Source of the DNA: Ruminococcus flavefaciens AE3010
Lineage (GTDB): Bacteria; Bacillota; Clostridia; Oscillospirales; Ruminococcaceae
Reading direction: 5' to 3'
Assembly (NCBI RefSeq): GCF_000526795.1
Contig: NZ_JAGT01000001.1
Span: forward strand, 2,268,001 to 2,332,000
DNA length: 64,000 nt
Under the pieces are notes generated by a model. It saw nothing but the letters and a program-made list of their open reading frames with translations, did no database searches and had not been told where the DNA came from. The position numbers and the translations under genes are program-made. Of this stretch, positions 50,648 through 59,392 are shown one piece after another (the stretch's first letter is position 1; each line of letters starts with the position of its first letter).

Positions 50648-52477
50648 TTAAGCCTTTTCCCACTCTGCCGAATCATGGAGAGCGTTGTAGCCTTCTTCGC
50701 CTGTTCTGATCTTGATCACGTTCTCGATATCGTAAATGAACATCTTACCGTCGCCGTAGTTGCCTGTGTAGAGAGCAGCCTTAGCAGCAGCTACTACCTT
50801 GTCAACAGGAACTGCACATACAGCGATCTCAGCCTTTACCTTAGGCAGCAGGTTCATTTCAACAGCTGCACCACGGTAGTAGTTTGTCTGTCCGTTCTGC
50901 ATACCGCAGCCCAGAACGTTTGTAACTGTGATGCCCTTGACATCGATGTGCTCCATAGCCTCGATGAACTGCTGGAGTTTCTGCTGTTTGAATATAACAA
51001 CAATGTTTGTGAGCTTTGTTGCACCGTCAGGTGAAGGTGTGGAGTAGTTCTTTACCTCTACTGCTTCATCAACTGTAGCAGCAGGCTTCTTTTCTGTCTC
51101 CTTTGTATCCTTCTTCTTTTCTACCTTTTCTACGCTCTTAGCGTCGTCCTTAGTATAGCCATACATTCCTGCGTCTGTAAGTGCGGGAGCGAAGTCTGCA
51201 TAAGAGGAAATAAGACCGTGTTCTGTAACGTCGAGACCGATGATCTCCTCCTGCTCGGAAGCGCGGAGACCGATAGTGTGCTTGATAAGCTGGAAAACGA
51301 TTATCATTGAAACTACTGTGAATGCTGCAATGCATACAAAGCCTGTGAGCTGTCTGCCGAGAAGTCCGAAACCGCCGCCGTAGAAGAGACCTGCAAGCTG
51401 GTCGCCGTTCTGGTCAACAAGTGAGTAACCCGGAACCTCAGGGTTTGCAAAGAGACCAACTGCGATTGTACCCCAGATACCGTTCATCATGTGAACTGCT
51501 ACTGCACCAACAGGATCGTCGATGTGGAGTACATAGTCGAGGAACCATACACCGAAGCAAACGAGTAAGCCTGAAACGATACCAACTATTGAAGCGCCTA
51601 CACAGTCTGTTACGTCACAGGGAGCTGTGATACCTACAAGACCTGCAAGTGAAGCGTTAAGACACATTGAAACATCGGGCTTGCCGTATTTGAGCCATGT
51701 GAATATCATACAAGTTACTGTTGCGATAGCAGGAGCAACTGTTGTTGTAAGGAATACTGAACCGAGCTGATCGATAGATGTACAAGCTGCACCGTTGAAT
51801 CCGTACCAGCCGAACCAGAGGATAAAGCAGCCGAGAGCACCGATTGTAAGGTTGTGACCCGGGATAGCGTTTACCTTGATCTCGCCGTCCTTTGTCTTGT
51901 AGAACTTACCTATTCTTGGACCGAGGATAGCTGCACCTACGAGAGCTGCGATACCGCCCACCATGTGGATATGTGCTGAGCCTGCGAAATCGTGGAAGCC
52001 CCACTGGCTGAGCCAGCCGCCGCCCCAGCCCCAATGTGCTTCGATAGGATAAACGATCGCACTGATGATTGCTGAGTATACGCAGTATGAAAGGAACTTG
52101 GTTCTTTCAGCCATTGCACCCGAAACGATAGTAGCTGTTGTCGCACAGAATACAAGGTTGAATACGAAGTTTGACCAGTCGAAGCTGCCGTAGGAAGTGA
52201 AGATATCAAATCCCGGAGCACCGATTATACCGACGAGGTCTTCACCGAAGAGAAGACCGAAGCCTATGAGTATGAAGACAACTGTACCGATACAGAAGTC
52301 CATAAGGTTCTTCATGATGATATTGCCTGCGTTCTTTGCACGGGTGAAGCCTGTCTCCACCATTGCGAAGCCTGCCTGCATAAAGAATACAAGAGCAGCG
52401 CCTATTAAAAACCATACGCCGAAGACCAGACCGTTGGTCTCATCCATGGCTTGTTGTAAGATTGTCTGAGATTCCAT
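50648..52477 (-). CDS. amt: ammonium transporter with fused C-terminal PII (GlnK) domain
   Basis: 609 aa; RBS AAGGAGG. The N-terminal 410 residues are an Amt channel with 11 helices: FFMQAGFAMVETGFTRAKN, GFHDFAGSAHIHMVGG (pore His) and HMMNGIWGTIAVGLF (second pore His). A charged Lys/Glu/Thr linker (about 430-485) leads to a complete PII domain (about 488-609): TNIVVIFKQQKLQQFIEAM, the T-loop GMQNGQTNYYRGAAVEMNLLPKVK and TGNYGDGKMFIYDIENVIKIRTGE. PII proteins normally plug Amt as separate trimers; here both are one chain. It heads an operon with glnN. Confidence 0.95.
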   Translation of the reverse strand: MESQTILQQAMDETNGLVFGVWFLIGAALVFFMQAGFAMVETGFTRAKNAGNIIMKNLMDFCIGTVVFILIGFGLLFGEDLVGIIGAPGFDIFTSYGSFDWSNFVFNLVFCATTATIVSGAMAERTKFLSYCVYSAIISAIVYPIEAHWGWGGGWLSQWGFHDFAGSAHIHMVGGIAALVGAAILGPRIGKFYKTKDGEIKVNAIPGHNLTIGALGCFILWFGWYGFNGAACTSIDQLGSVFLTTTVAPAIATVTCMIFTWLKYGKPDVSMCLNASLAGLVGITAPCDVTDCVGASIVGIVSGLLVCFGVWFLDYVLHIDDPVGAVAVHMMNGIWGTIAVGLFANPEVPGYSLVDQNGDQLAGLFYGGGFGLLGRQLTGFVCIAAFTVVSMIIVFQLIKHTIGLRASEQEEIIGLDVTEHGLISSYADFAPALTDAGMYGYTKDDAKSVEKVEKKKDTKETEKKPAATVDEAVEVKNYSTPSPDGATKLTNIVVIFKQQKLQQFIEAMEHIDVKGITVTNVLGCGMQNGQTNYYRGAAVEMNLLPKVKAEIAVCAVPVDKVVAAAKAALYTGNYGDGKMFIYDIENVIKIRTGEEGYNALHDSAEWEKA

Positions 52478-52512
52478 AGAAATTCCTCCTTAAAAGATAC
52501 AGCATAAAATTT

Positions 52513-52621
52513 AAAGGGGCATACGACGCACCGAATCCTTTCGGTACATCATACACCCCTTTGTGTATGGATTTAGCGCTATAAAACCAAAACAGCGCCG
52601 CAGACTTATCGCCTGCAGCGC
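52513..52621 (-). promoter_or_regulatory. two-hairpin leader of the amt-glnN operon
   Basis: Within the roughly 155-nt leader: hairpin 1 GCGCTGCAG...CTGCGGCGC (52621-52595) followed by TGTTTTGGTTTT, and hairpin 2 AAAGGGG...CCCCTTT (52562-52513), containing an inner ACCGAA-AGGA-TTCGGT and followed by AAATTTTATG. Both look like attenuator stems. Confidence 0.6.
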
Positions 52622-52640
52622 CCTTGCTGTTTACAATGCC

Positions 52641-52669
52641 ATTATAGTCTTTTATTTTCCCTTTGTCAA
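52641..52669 (-). promoter_or_regulatory. amt-glnN promoter
   Basis: Minus strand TTGACA (52669-52664), 17-bp spacer, TATAAT (52646-52641): perfect consensus. Confidence 0.92.
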
Positions 52670-52886
52670 CTACTTTTTTGCAACTTCGGAATTTTTTATA
52701 AATTTTCGCCGCTTTAAACGCAAAAAGCAATGCGCGTTTTACAAAATCGTATAATTTGCAGCCATTTTCCGTGGCATAATACCTTGATTTTTAATCTCAG
52801 GTATGCATTAAAGCTCGGAACAGCCGCCGTTTATGAGGCGATAGTTCATAAAAAAGCGCTTATCCATTGCGGGTAAGCGCCTTTGT

Positions 52887-53010
52887 TCAGATCGTTATAA
52901 GAAGATGTTCGTTCTTGATGTCGTTGTAAAGCTCGCACTTGCAGCGGCTCACGTCGTAGATTCACGCCGTCAAGTACGGGTCTGAAACGTCCTGTTTCGG
53001 GCTCATACGA
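52887..53010 (-). pseudogene. decayed gene remnant
   Basis: On the minus strand a Tyr-Glu-Pro-Glu-Thr-Gly-Arg-Phe-Arg-Pro-Val-Leu-Asp-Gly reading breaks by frameshift near 52960 and resumes as IYDVSRCKCELYNDIKNEHL, ending LITI and a stop at 52887, followed by a terminator-like hairpin (52850-52880). Upstream, another frame reads like the end of a membrane helix (GASSIILSALLV, stop). Coding-like but broken; family not recognised. Confidence 0.4.
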
Positions 53011-53087
53011 TCATCTCAGACAAGCAGTGCCGACAGGATAATCGAGCTCGCACCTATGACAAGATACTAAAAATACCTTGTGTTCCG

Positions 53088-53693
53088 TTATTTTTTTATT
53101 ATTGCTACTGCACACGGCATTTTTCCCTCTACAATATCAAAGGTCACATCATATCCGCCTTTAATAAAGAACTCCTCATAGCTCCTGCGGTCAAACTGTT
53201 TTGTAAAATGTGCGCCTGCAAAATCAAACAGCTTTATCAAAAACTCGCTTGACTGCTTCCCCATATTGATATAAGTTGGAATAATGACTTTTCCGCCTTT
53301 TTTGCACACTCTGAGCAATTCGTCCACAGCTTTGTACGGCTCATCAAGAAGATGTATCACGTTGCCTGCAACAACTTTATCGAAAGAATCGTCCCTTACA
53401 TTGATGGACATTATATCCGACTTCTTAAAAACGATATTCCTGCATTCGGAGCAGTTTTTTCTTGCCCGTTTCATCATATTTACGGACATACCCGCAGCAA
53501 AAAGTTTCCTGCATTTTTTGGCAACAGGTTTGCTTATAGAACCTGTTCCGCAGGCACATTCAAGTACGATATCTCCGCTGTCTATCTCCTGTGCAACTCT
53601 TTCTCCCGTACTATCATAGCATTTACGATTGTATGCTCTTTCAAAGAAATCATACACGCCCGCTACCATATCCCAAAAGCTTTTCTTCATCAT
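53088..53693 (-). CDS. class I SAM-dependent methyltransferase
   Basis: 201 aa; the first of two adjacent ATGs (53693) has AGAGGGA 5 nt upstream. Rossmann motif I VLECACGTGSISKPVAKKC (about 45-65), motif II around FKKSDIMSINVRDDSFDKVVAGNVIHLLDEP and motif III GGKVIIPTYIN. It resembles UbiE/Methyltransf_11 type enzymes acting on small molecules. The promoter region carries a TGTTCA direct repeat. Substrate unknown. Confidence 0.88.
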   Translation of the reverse strand: MMKKSFWDMVAGVYDFFERAYNRKCYDSTGERVAQEIDSGDIVLECACGTGSISKPVAKKCRKLFAAGMSVNMMKRARKNCSECRNIVFKKSDIMSINVRDDSFDKVVAGNVIHLLDEPYKAVDELLRVCKKGGKVIIPTYINMGKQSSEFLIKLFDFAGAHFTKQFDRRSYEEFFIKGGYDVTFDIVEGKMPCAVAIIKK

Positions 53694-53785
53694 GTTTATC
53701 CCTCTGTCCATTTCTTATTTCACTAAATTGACTTCATTGCTCATATATCCAAACTCAACAACTGAACACGTGAACATCTATTCAT

Positions 53786-53814
53786 ATGATATCATACTTT
53801 TTCTCATTTGTCAA
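53786..53814 (-). promoter_or_regulatory. methyltransferase gene promoter with TGTTCA repeats
   Basis: Minus strand TTGACA (53814-53809), 17-bp spacer, TATCAT (53791-53786). Downstream TGTTCACGTGTTCA (53776-53763) is a direct repeat that could be an operator. Confidence 0.8.
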
Positions 53815-53929
53815 GTTCATTTTTATTTTTCATAAGCTTTTTTCTTATTGAAGCGTGAAGCATGATCAGTCTGTAAGTTCAATTCACACTCCCACACGGG
53901 GCGCGACTTCTACCGATATCAGCACCCCA

Positions 53930-53960
53930 AAAAACGCCTATCCATACGGATAAGCGCCAT
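53930..53960 (-). terminator. terminator after the GNAT gene
   Basis: Minus strand GGCGCTTATCC-GTAT-GGATAGGCGTTTTTT. Similar stems with GCGCTTATCC/GGATAAGCGC wording recur near 52855 and 54545. Confidence 0.82.
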
Positions 53961-53973
53961 TGCTTTTGATCGT

Positions 53974-54435
53974 TCACAGCTCCTTTGCGAAGCAGACTGC
54001 ACCGTCGAGCTTGTCATAGGGCGGATAGTTCTCTATCCTCAGATAGCCGAGCTTTTCATACAGCAAGACCGCCTCCCGCATTGCTTCCCGTGTTTGGAGC
54101 ACAGTCCTGCGGAAGCCCGACTGCCTCGCCCTTTCTTCTATCATCTTCATCATATCCTCGGCAATATGCTTCCTGCGTTGATCAGGCTCGACCCATACGC
54201 GCTTGATTTCCGCGTCGGTCTCGGAGTAGGCTTTCAGTCCCGCACACCCGACCGCGATATCGCCAATATACGCCACAAGCACTGTGCCTATGCTGTCCGA
54301 GATATTGTACGGGATAAATCCCAAGCGGTTCTGAACTCCGTCGACGAGACTGCTGTAGTATTCCTCAGCAGACAGGTAAAACCGCTGAAAGTCTTTGTTG
54401 CTGCCGTCTGTCCAAATATATCTTATCTGTTCCAT
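53974..54435 (-). CDS. GNAT family N-acetyltransferase
   Basis: 153 aa; ATG 54435 after TAGGAGCGATAAA. The acetyl-CoA site is seen as RVWVEPDQRRKHIAEDMMKMIEERARQSGFRRTVLQTR (the usual Q/RxxGxG/A is RRKHIA, slightly degenerate), then AVLLYEKLGYLRIENYPPY. The N-terminus (EQIRYIWTDGSNKDFQRFYLSAEEYYSSLV) fits family members acting on small molecules or amino acids. Substrate unknown; single-gene unit. Confidence 0.88.
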   Translation of the reverse strand: MEQIRYIWTDGSNKDFQRFYLSAEEYYSSLVDGVQNRLGFIPYNISDSIGTVLVAYIGDIAVGCAGLKAYSETDAEIKRVWVEPDQRRKHIAEDMMKMIEERARQSGFRRTVLQTREAMREAVLLYEKLGYLRIENYPPYDKLDGAVCFAKEL

Positions 54436-54590
54436 TTTATCGCTCCTATACAGAAAACAGGATAACAGAAAATGGACTATCCATTTTTGGATAGTCCCTG
54501 CTTTTTATGCAATAGTGCCCTAAACGTATTCGGTTAAAAGAATAAGCACTCTCTCTCATTGAGAAAGCGCCTATTCTTCATTATTTTATG

Positions 54591-54635
54591 AGAGCTTGTG
54601 ACGGGATTCGAACCTGCGACCTGCTCATTACGAAT
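54591..54635 (-). repeat. att site, left: 3' part of tRNA-Thr duplicated
   Basis: 45-bp sequence from the tRNA 3' end through the anticodon loop (plus strand AGAGCTTGTGACGGGATTCG to CATTACGAAT), identical except one base to 61986-62030 in the intact tRNA-Thr. It is not followed by the 5' half, so it is a partial duplicate marking the element boundary. Confidence 0.92.
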
Positions 54636-54750
54636 AAAAGGTCGCCCTTTTTGTGATTTTTTGTAAAATCGAATAATTAGCTATATTACGTTGTTTGGGA
54701 GCTTTTGGCTTTTTGCCGATTTTTGCATTTTTGAGTGAATTTTAGTGAAA

Positions 54751-54772
54751 ATAAGAACCAAATAAGAACCAC
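54751..54772 (+). repeat. direct repeat near the left att (possible arm site)
   Basis: ATAAGAACCAAATAAGAACC then AC: two TAAGAACCA units 10-11 bp apart. Similar in layout to AGTTGACCAAAAGTTGACCAC near the right end. Confidence 0.45.
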
Positions 54773-54848
54773 GCGCCTATTTAAAAAATGATAATTAAAG
54801 AATTGCCAGAAGCTAAAAAGGAGTTCGATGTGCCAACTCCTTTACAGA

Positions 54849-56042
54849 TTATTTATCAAGTAACCAATCCAGAACGTACTTCTGTTTGATTCCATTATAT
54901 GATACAGGCGGATCGTTATCCATAGTCAGAAGTATCTTTGTATTATGGTCGTTGATGTTTTGCAGCGGTGAGAGTTCTCGTTCAAGAGTCTTTTCATCAC
55001 GAACAGTCCATGATACCTGATAATACTCGATATTTCCATCATAGTCAACAGCTACGAAATCAACTTCTGTATTACCGTTTTTTCCTACATATACTTCATA
55101 TCCTCTGCGGATAAGCTCCAGATATACCACATTTTCAAGGATATGACCGTTATCCGCATTATTAGTACCAAGTAGATAATATCTGAGACCGACATCAGCA
55201 GCGTAGTATTTATCAAGTAGTTTCAGATATTCTTTCCCTTTTATGTCATATCTTCCGACACGGTACATAAGAAGGCTATCGGTAAGACCTTCAAGATAGT
55301 TTTCTACAGTATGATTGGATATTTTTCTTCCTGCACTTGTCATTGAATCAGCTATCTTCTTTGAAGAACAGGGACTTCCGATATTATCGAACAGATATTT
55401 TATAACGCTTTTCAGCATAAGTGGATCCTGTATTTTCTTTCTGGTGACAATATCGTTTAAAACGATAGTATTATATAAACCGTCAAGATATGTTCTTATG
55501 TTTCGCCTGTCATGGAGTTCAGTTGTATAAGGGAAGGAACTGTTATACACGTAATTCTTATAAAGTTCTTCTTTGCTTATTCCTTCAAAAGCACTTGCGT
55601 ACTCCTTGAACGACAGAGGGAGCATTTTCAGTTCAACATATCTGCCTGATAACAGCGTTGCAAGCTCACCTGACATGAAATATGCGTTTGAACCTGTTAT
55701 ATAAACATCGGTGTTCTTTTTTACGAACAGGCTGTCAACAGCTTTCTGATAATCTGTCACGCACTGTATCTCGTCCAGAAAGATATAATTTGTTTTATCA
55801 GGGAGCATACGAGTCGTTATATAGCTGTACATTTTATGCCAGTCGTGGAGTTCTTCATTCTCAGCTTCTTCAAAATTGATAGATATTATCTGGTCATCAC
55901 TGACGCCTTGTTTTCTGAGCTGTTCCCAGAAAAGCTCAAATAGCGTTGATTTTCCGCATCTTCTGATGCCGGTAATAACTTTTATTATTTGTTTATCCTT
56001 CCACTCGTTCAAAAATCTGAGATATTCAGGGCGATCTATCAT
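54849..56042 (-). CDS. AAA ATPase with DUF4143 C-terminal domain
   Basis: 397 aa; ATG 56042 (IDRPEYLRFLNEWKD) after GAAGGAGT; the frame stays open upstream without a good start. AAA_14: Walker A GIRRCGKST (about 27-35), Walker B NYIFLDEIQ, sensor VYITGSNAYFMSGELATLLSGRYVELKM. DUF4143 from about 190 to the end, including the restriction-nuclease-like core NTEVDFVAVDYDGNIEYYQVSWTV. This family is abundant in gut Firmicutes and Bacteroidetes and often mobile; its role is unclear, with defence or addiction roles proposed. First gene inside the left att. Confidence 0.9.
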   Translation of the reverse strand: MIDRPEYLRFLNEWKDKQIIKVITGIRRCGKSTLFELFWEQLRKQGVSDDQIISINFEEAENEELHDWHKMYSYITTRMLPDKTNYIFLDEIQCVTDYQKAVDSLFVKKNTDVYITGSNAYFMSGELATLLSGRYVELKMLPLSFKEYASAFEGISKEELYKNYVYNSSFPYTTELHDRRNIRTYLDGLYNTIVLNDIVTRKKIQDPLMLKSVIKYLFDNIGSPCSSKKIADSMTSAGRKISNHTVENYLEGLTDSLLMYRVGRYDIKGKEYLKLLDKYYAADVGLRYYLLGTNNADNGHILENVVYLELIRRGYEVYVGKNGNTEVDFVAVDYDGNIEYYQVSWTVRDEKTLERELSPLQNINDHNTKILLTMDNDPPVSYNGIKQKYVLDWLLDK

Positions 56043-56318
56043 AGTATTCAACTCCTTCTGCCATATAGTATATGTTTTTCTGGAATTATTATACCATGTT
56101 CGCTCAAGAAAGTCAATAGTTGGAAATGTGATTCCAACTTCGTTTGCAAGCGCACATAGATGGAACTTCGTTCTAATCTTCTTAAAATGCAGAGAGTTAT
56201 CCAAAGCAAGAATAGTCGAAGCTATTGAGGATATAACGCAAAATTGTTTTAACAAACCTCTTGATTAAATCGCTCTGTTGTGGTATAATAACTACACTAA
56301 ACGAAAGGAGGCAGAGCC

Positions 56319-57452
56319 ATGACTTACGAACTGAGACACTTTGATACTTCGCTGATGCGCTTCACAGCCACAGAAGATACAAGCTCACCCGAGATAGACA
56401 TTCTCTGGGTAAATGAAGACCAAAAGACTTTACTGCCTCTTGATATGACTATTGACGGCGACAGCGTTTCACGTTGGCTGAGACACAGGACTATACCGAA
56501 GAATCGTGCATACGTTCACAGTTTTCTAAGCAAATGCGGATTAAATCTCAACCGCCCTATGAGCATACTCAGTGTATCAAAGGGACTGTCACTAAACGAC
56601 TGCTACTGGGTAGTTGAGGAAGGCTTTGAAGGCAGCTTCTCACAGTACAACCTGTACGAGAACAGATTCAGCCGAGTGCTGGGACTTATTGCATTCACTG
56701 GCTATGGCAGCTCTGTGAGAACATCTCTTGCATCATGCCCCGAGTTCACAACAAATGGTATGCTGCCTAAGTGCTGGCGCAGAGAAAATGGTATTATACA
56801 ACTTTACAAGGGCGGAACGAGCGGAGCTTCCAATACGGGAAACGAGCCGTATTCAGAATTCTATGCCGCTCAGATAGCAGATGCTCTTGGTATCAACGCT
56901 ATCTCCTACGGATTGTCAAAATGGCAGGGAGAGCTCTGCTCCACCTGTGAACTGTTTACAAGCAAAGACTACTCCTTTATGCCGATAGGCAGACTTGTCA
57001 GCAAAGGCGGAATGAAAGCGGTTCGCGAATACTATGCAGCACTGGGCGATGAATTTATTGCCGCCCTTAACGATATGCTGGTACTTGATGCGATAATATG
57101 CAACGTTGACAGACATTTCGGAAACTTCGGATTTCTGGTGGATAACCGCACAAACAAGGTAGTTGCTCCTGCGCCGCTGTTCGACCACGGCAACTCCCTG
57201 TTCAATCTTGCAGGCAGGGACGATCTTGTCTCCGATAAGGCACTCAGCGATTATGCGGATACACTCGTACCGTGCGTGTATGATGACTTCATCGGTACTG
57301 CTAAAAAGGTACTCAGCAACAGGCACAGAGAAGGACTTCGCAGACTGCTTGATTTTCGCTTTAAGCGCCATTCAAGGTATAATCTCGACAGCAAGCGCCT
57401 AAAGCTAATAGAGGAGCAGATTCACAAGCGAGCAAAGGAATTGCTGAAATAA
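56319..57452 (+). CDS. HipA-like kinase domain protein
   Basis: 377 aa; RBS AAAGGAGG. The N-terminal 140 residues include a region on bacterial address of a DNA-partner type (VSRWLRHRTIPKNRAYVHSFL). The HipA C-terminal-like kinase core runs from about 160: LYKGGTSGASNTGNEPYSEFYAAQIA, the catalytic CNVDRHFGNFGF (D and N) and the DFG-like LFDHGNSLF. No HipB-like antitoxin gene is adjacent, so this is a solo HipA-like protein, a class common in Ruminococcus. It may phosphorylate an unknown target. Faces away from the ATPase gene; a terminator follows. Confidence 0.85.
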   Translation: MTYELRHFDTSLMRFTATEDTSSPEIDILWVNEDQKTLLPLDMTIDGDSVSRWLRHRTIPKNRAYVHSFLSKCGLNLNRPMSILSVSKGLSLNDCYWVVEEGFEGSFSQYNLYENRFSRVLGLIAFTGYGSSVRTSLASCPEFTTNGMLPKCWRRENGIIQLYKGGTSGASNTGNEPYSEFYAAQIADALGINAISYGLSKWQGELCSTCELFTSKDYSFMPIGRLVSKGGMKAVREYYAALGDEFIAALNDMLVLDAIICNVDRHFGNFGFLVDNRTNKVVAPAPLFDHGNSLFNLAGRDDLVSDKALSDYADTLVPCVYDDFIGTAKKVLSNRHREGLRRLLDFRFKRHSRYNLDSKRLKLIEEQIHKRAKELLK

Positions 57453-57470
57453 TCGTTTAATAAGTATAAT

Positions 57471-57500
57471 AGCCGCAGGGAAAAGCTGCGGCTTGACTTT
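57471..57500 (+). terminator. terminator after the HipA-like gene
   Basis: AGCCGCAG-GGAAAAG-CTGCGGCT then TGACTTTTC. Confidence 0.8.
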
Positions 57501-57560
57501 TCATATTGCAAAATCCGCTTTCGTGTGCTATAATGAGAAATAATAACGGGAAGTGATAAT

Positions 57561-58298
57561 GTGAAAGTATATATTCAATGTGGAAATAACGGTCTGCCGT
57601 ACAATCTGAACACTTTTTCAGCTATGCTCGGCTTTCAGCAAATGGGAATTGAGACCACTCTTTACACTGATAAAGAAGATTTAATAAATGCAGAAATTAC
57701 CGATATTGTAGTCGGCGGAGTAGGCAGAGTAAAACAGTTCCTTGAAAATAAAGGAATAACAGTGAACGATATTGACTATCCGGAAAGTCTTTCTGAATTT
57801 TACGGTCGAAAGATATGGGAAAGTACATCCGATAAATTCCTTGCCGAGAATAATAACTTTCCGTTATTCGTAAAGCCTAAACAAGGGAAACTGTTTACAG
57901 GTTTTATTTGCAATAGTGAAACCGATATTGCAGGACGCTTTTCACCTGAAGAAAGTATTCCTGTTTATTGCAGCGAAATCAGGAATATCATTACTGAGTG
58001 GCGCTGCTTTGTAAGATACGGTGAAATATTGGATATTCGGCGTTACAAAGGCGAACTTGGCAGGATTTATTCGTTTCAAAAAGTCAAGGAAATGATTTCG
58101 TCGTACTCTGATGCACCCGCAGCATATTCACTCGATTTGGGACTTACATCAGAAGGAGATACTATAATCGTTGAAGTGAACGACGGATACTCACTTGGCA
58201 GTTATGGACTTGATCCGTTGCTGTATGCAAAGCTGTTATCCGCCCGCTGGGCTGAACTGACTGGAACAGAGGACGAATGTGCTTTTGATATAAGATAA
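57561..58298 (+). CDS. ATP-grasp domain protein (DUF4343-like)
   Basis: 245 aa with a GTG start at 57561 (KVYIQCGNNGLPYN), GGGAAGTG upstream. The N-terminal 100 residues are a pre-ATP-grasp fold; PLFVKPKQGKLFTGF is the ATP-grasp nucleotide-binding strand/loop, EWRCFVRYGEILDIRRYKG the middle, and TIIVEVNDGYSLGSYGLD the metal-binding C-terminal strand (E and N). Resembles the ATP-grasp proteins of unknown function found near small-peptide or mobile loci. A ligase activity is implied; substrate unknown. Confidence 0.85.
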   Translation: MKVYIQCGNNGLPYNLNTFSAMLGFQQMGIETTLYTDKEDLINAEITDIVVGGVGRVKQFLENKGITVNDIDYPESLSEFYGRKIWESTSDKFLAENNNFPLFVKPKQGKLFTGFICNSETDIAGRFSPEESIPVYCSEIRNIITEWRCFVRYGEILDIRRYKGELGRIYSFQKVKEMISSYSDAPAAYSLDLGLTSEGDTIIVEVNDGYSLGSYGLDPLLYAKLLSARWAELTGTEDECAFDIR

Positions 58299-58302
58299 AT
58301 GA

Positions 58303-58332
58303 AAGGCCGCAGAATCAACTGCGGTCTTTTTA
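58303..58332. terminator. terminator between ATP-grasp and SDR fragment
   Basis: AAGGCCGCAG-AATCAA-CTGCGGTCTTTTT; convergent genes. Confidence 0.85.
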
Positions 58333-58770
58333 TCATTTTAGTTCCCACCCATTATCTCCGTGATATATCATCAGCTTGGTCATACCGCCGTCGATACAGA
58401 TATTCTCGCCTGTTATGAAGCCTGCCTTGTCGGAGCAGAGGAACATCACCATATCGGCGATATCCATTGGATTTCCCACACGACCGCATGGCTGTTGATA
58501 TGCGTCAGGACCGTCATAGACCTTATAGGATGTATCAATCCAGCCTGGAGAGATAGAGTTAACACGCACCTTTCCTGCAAGGCTTACCGCAAGAGCATGA
58601 GTGAGCGCAGCTATACCGCCCTTTGCCGCCGTGTAGCTCTCGGTCTGAGGCTGACTCATGCGGTCTCGGGAGGACGAAATATTGATGATACTGCCGCCTT
58701 TGTTGAAGTTAGGTGCAAAAAGCTTCGACAGATAATATGGCGCAGTCACGCCAACTGCCAGCGCATAAGA
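58333..58770 (-). pseudogene. short-chain dehydrogenase, N-terminally truncated
   Basis: About 145 residues from LAVGVTAPYYLSKLFAPNF to the natural C-terminus (NICIDGGMTKLMIYHGDNGW). The catalytic Ser-Tyr-Lys are present (INISSSRDR, ESYTAAKGG), as is the SPGWIDTSY loop. The N-terminal Rossmann half with the GxxxGxG cofactor loop is missing. The homology stops at about 58770, exactly where homology to a divergent gene begins on the other strand. A start at 58749 exists but the product cannot bind NAD(P) normally. Confidence 0.85.
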
Positions 58771-59306
58771 TAATCGGCAGTTTCCTTTTCAGCTTCGGTC
58801 TTTTTACCATAGTTCAGAGAGGATTTGCTCTGTATACAGGAAAAGTCGGATATATCCCCGAAAACGCTCCCATTTATATAATCGAAGTCCTCGTCACGCT
58901 TATCGGAAATGCCGCAGGTACTGCATTTGCAGCGGTCATGCTAAGGCAGACGAGGTTCTCTCAGGCGCTTCACGAAAAAGCAGACCTATGCATGACCGCA
59001 AAGACAAGCGATACTATCATAAGTCAGCTTATCCTCGGAGCATTCTGCGGAATGCTCATGTACCTTGCAGTTGATAACGCTAAGGAAAGCAGAAAAAAGA
59101 ATGCGGATATGTCATTTGTTTTCGGCATTTCCATGCCTGTGATGATATTCATAATCTGCGGCTTCAATCATTCGATAGCAGACGCATTCTATATGTTTAT
59201 GGCAGGAGCTTTTCCAAATGATATGCCGTATATACTGACAGTTGCGGCAGGTAATGCAATAGGAGGCATGTTGATGCCAATCGTAAAAAAGATAACATCA
59301 TCTTGA
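58764..59306 (+). pseudogene. formate/nitrite transporter family protein, N-terminally truncated
   Basis: About 180 residues beginning HKIIGSFLFSFGLFTIV and continuing through FALYTGKVGYI, MCM-like loops and membrane segments to the C-terminus (GNAIGGMLMPIVKK). FNT proteins are about 260-280 aa; the first helix and start are missing. An in-frame ATG at 58713 would make a chimera from antisense SDR sequence. The break coincides with the SDR break, so one deletion removed both 5' ends. The call is by motif FTGK-like and topology. Confidence 0.7.
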
Positions 59307-59323
59307 TACTTCCGTATATACAA

Positions 59324-59360
59324 AACAAGGCAGGGATTTTTCTTCCCTGCCTTGTTTATT
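59324..59360. terminator. terminator
   Basis: ACAAGGCAGGGA-TTTTTCT-TCCCTGCCTTGT then TTATTT; serves the FNT fragment. Confidence 0.85.
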
Positions 59361-59392
59361 TCTGTGTAATTATTCTTCCCTACATCGTATTT

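Noticed and set aside
52513-52621. ANTAR two-hairpin target called with confidence
   Set aside because: Only one loop fits the A1/G4 hexaloop rule, so it is left as an unassigned attenuator.
54591-54640. second tRNA gene
   Set aside because: Only the 3' part is present; the 5' half is missing, so it is an att duplicate.
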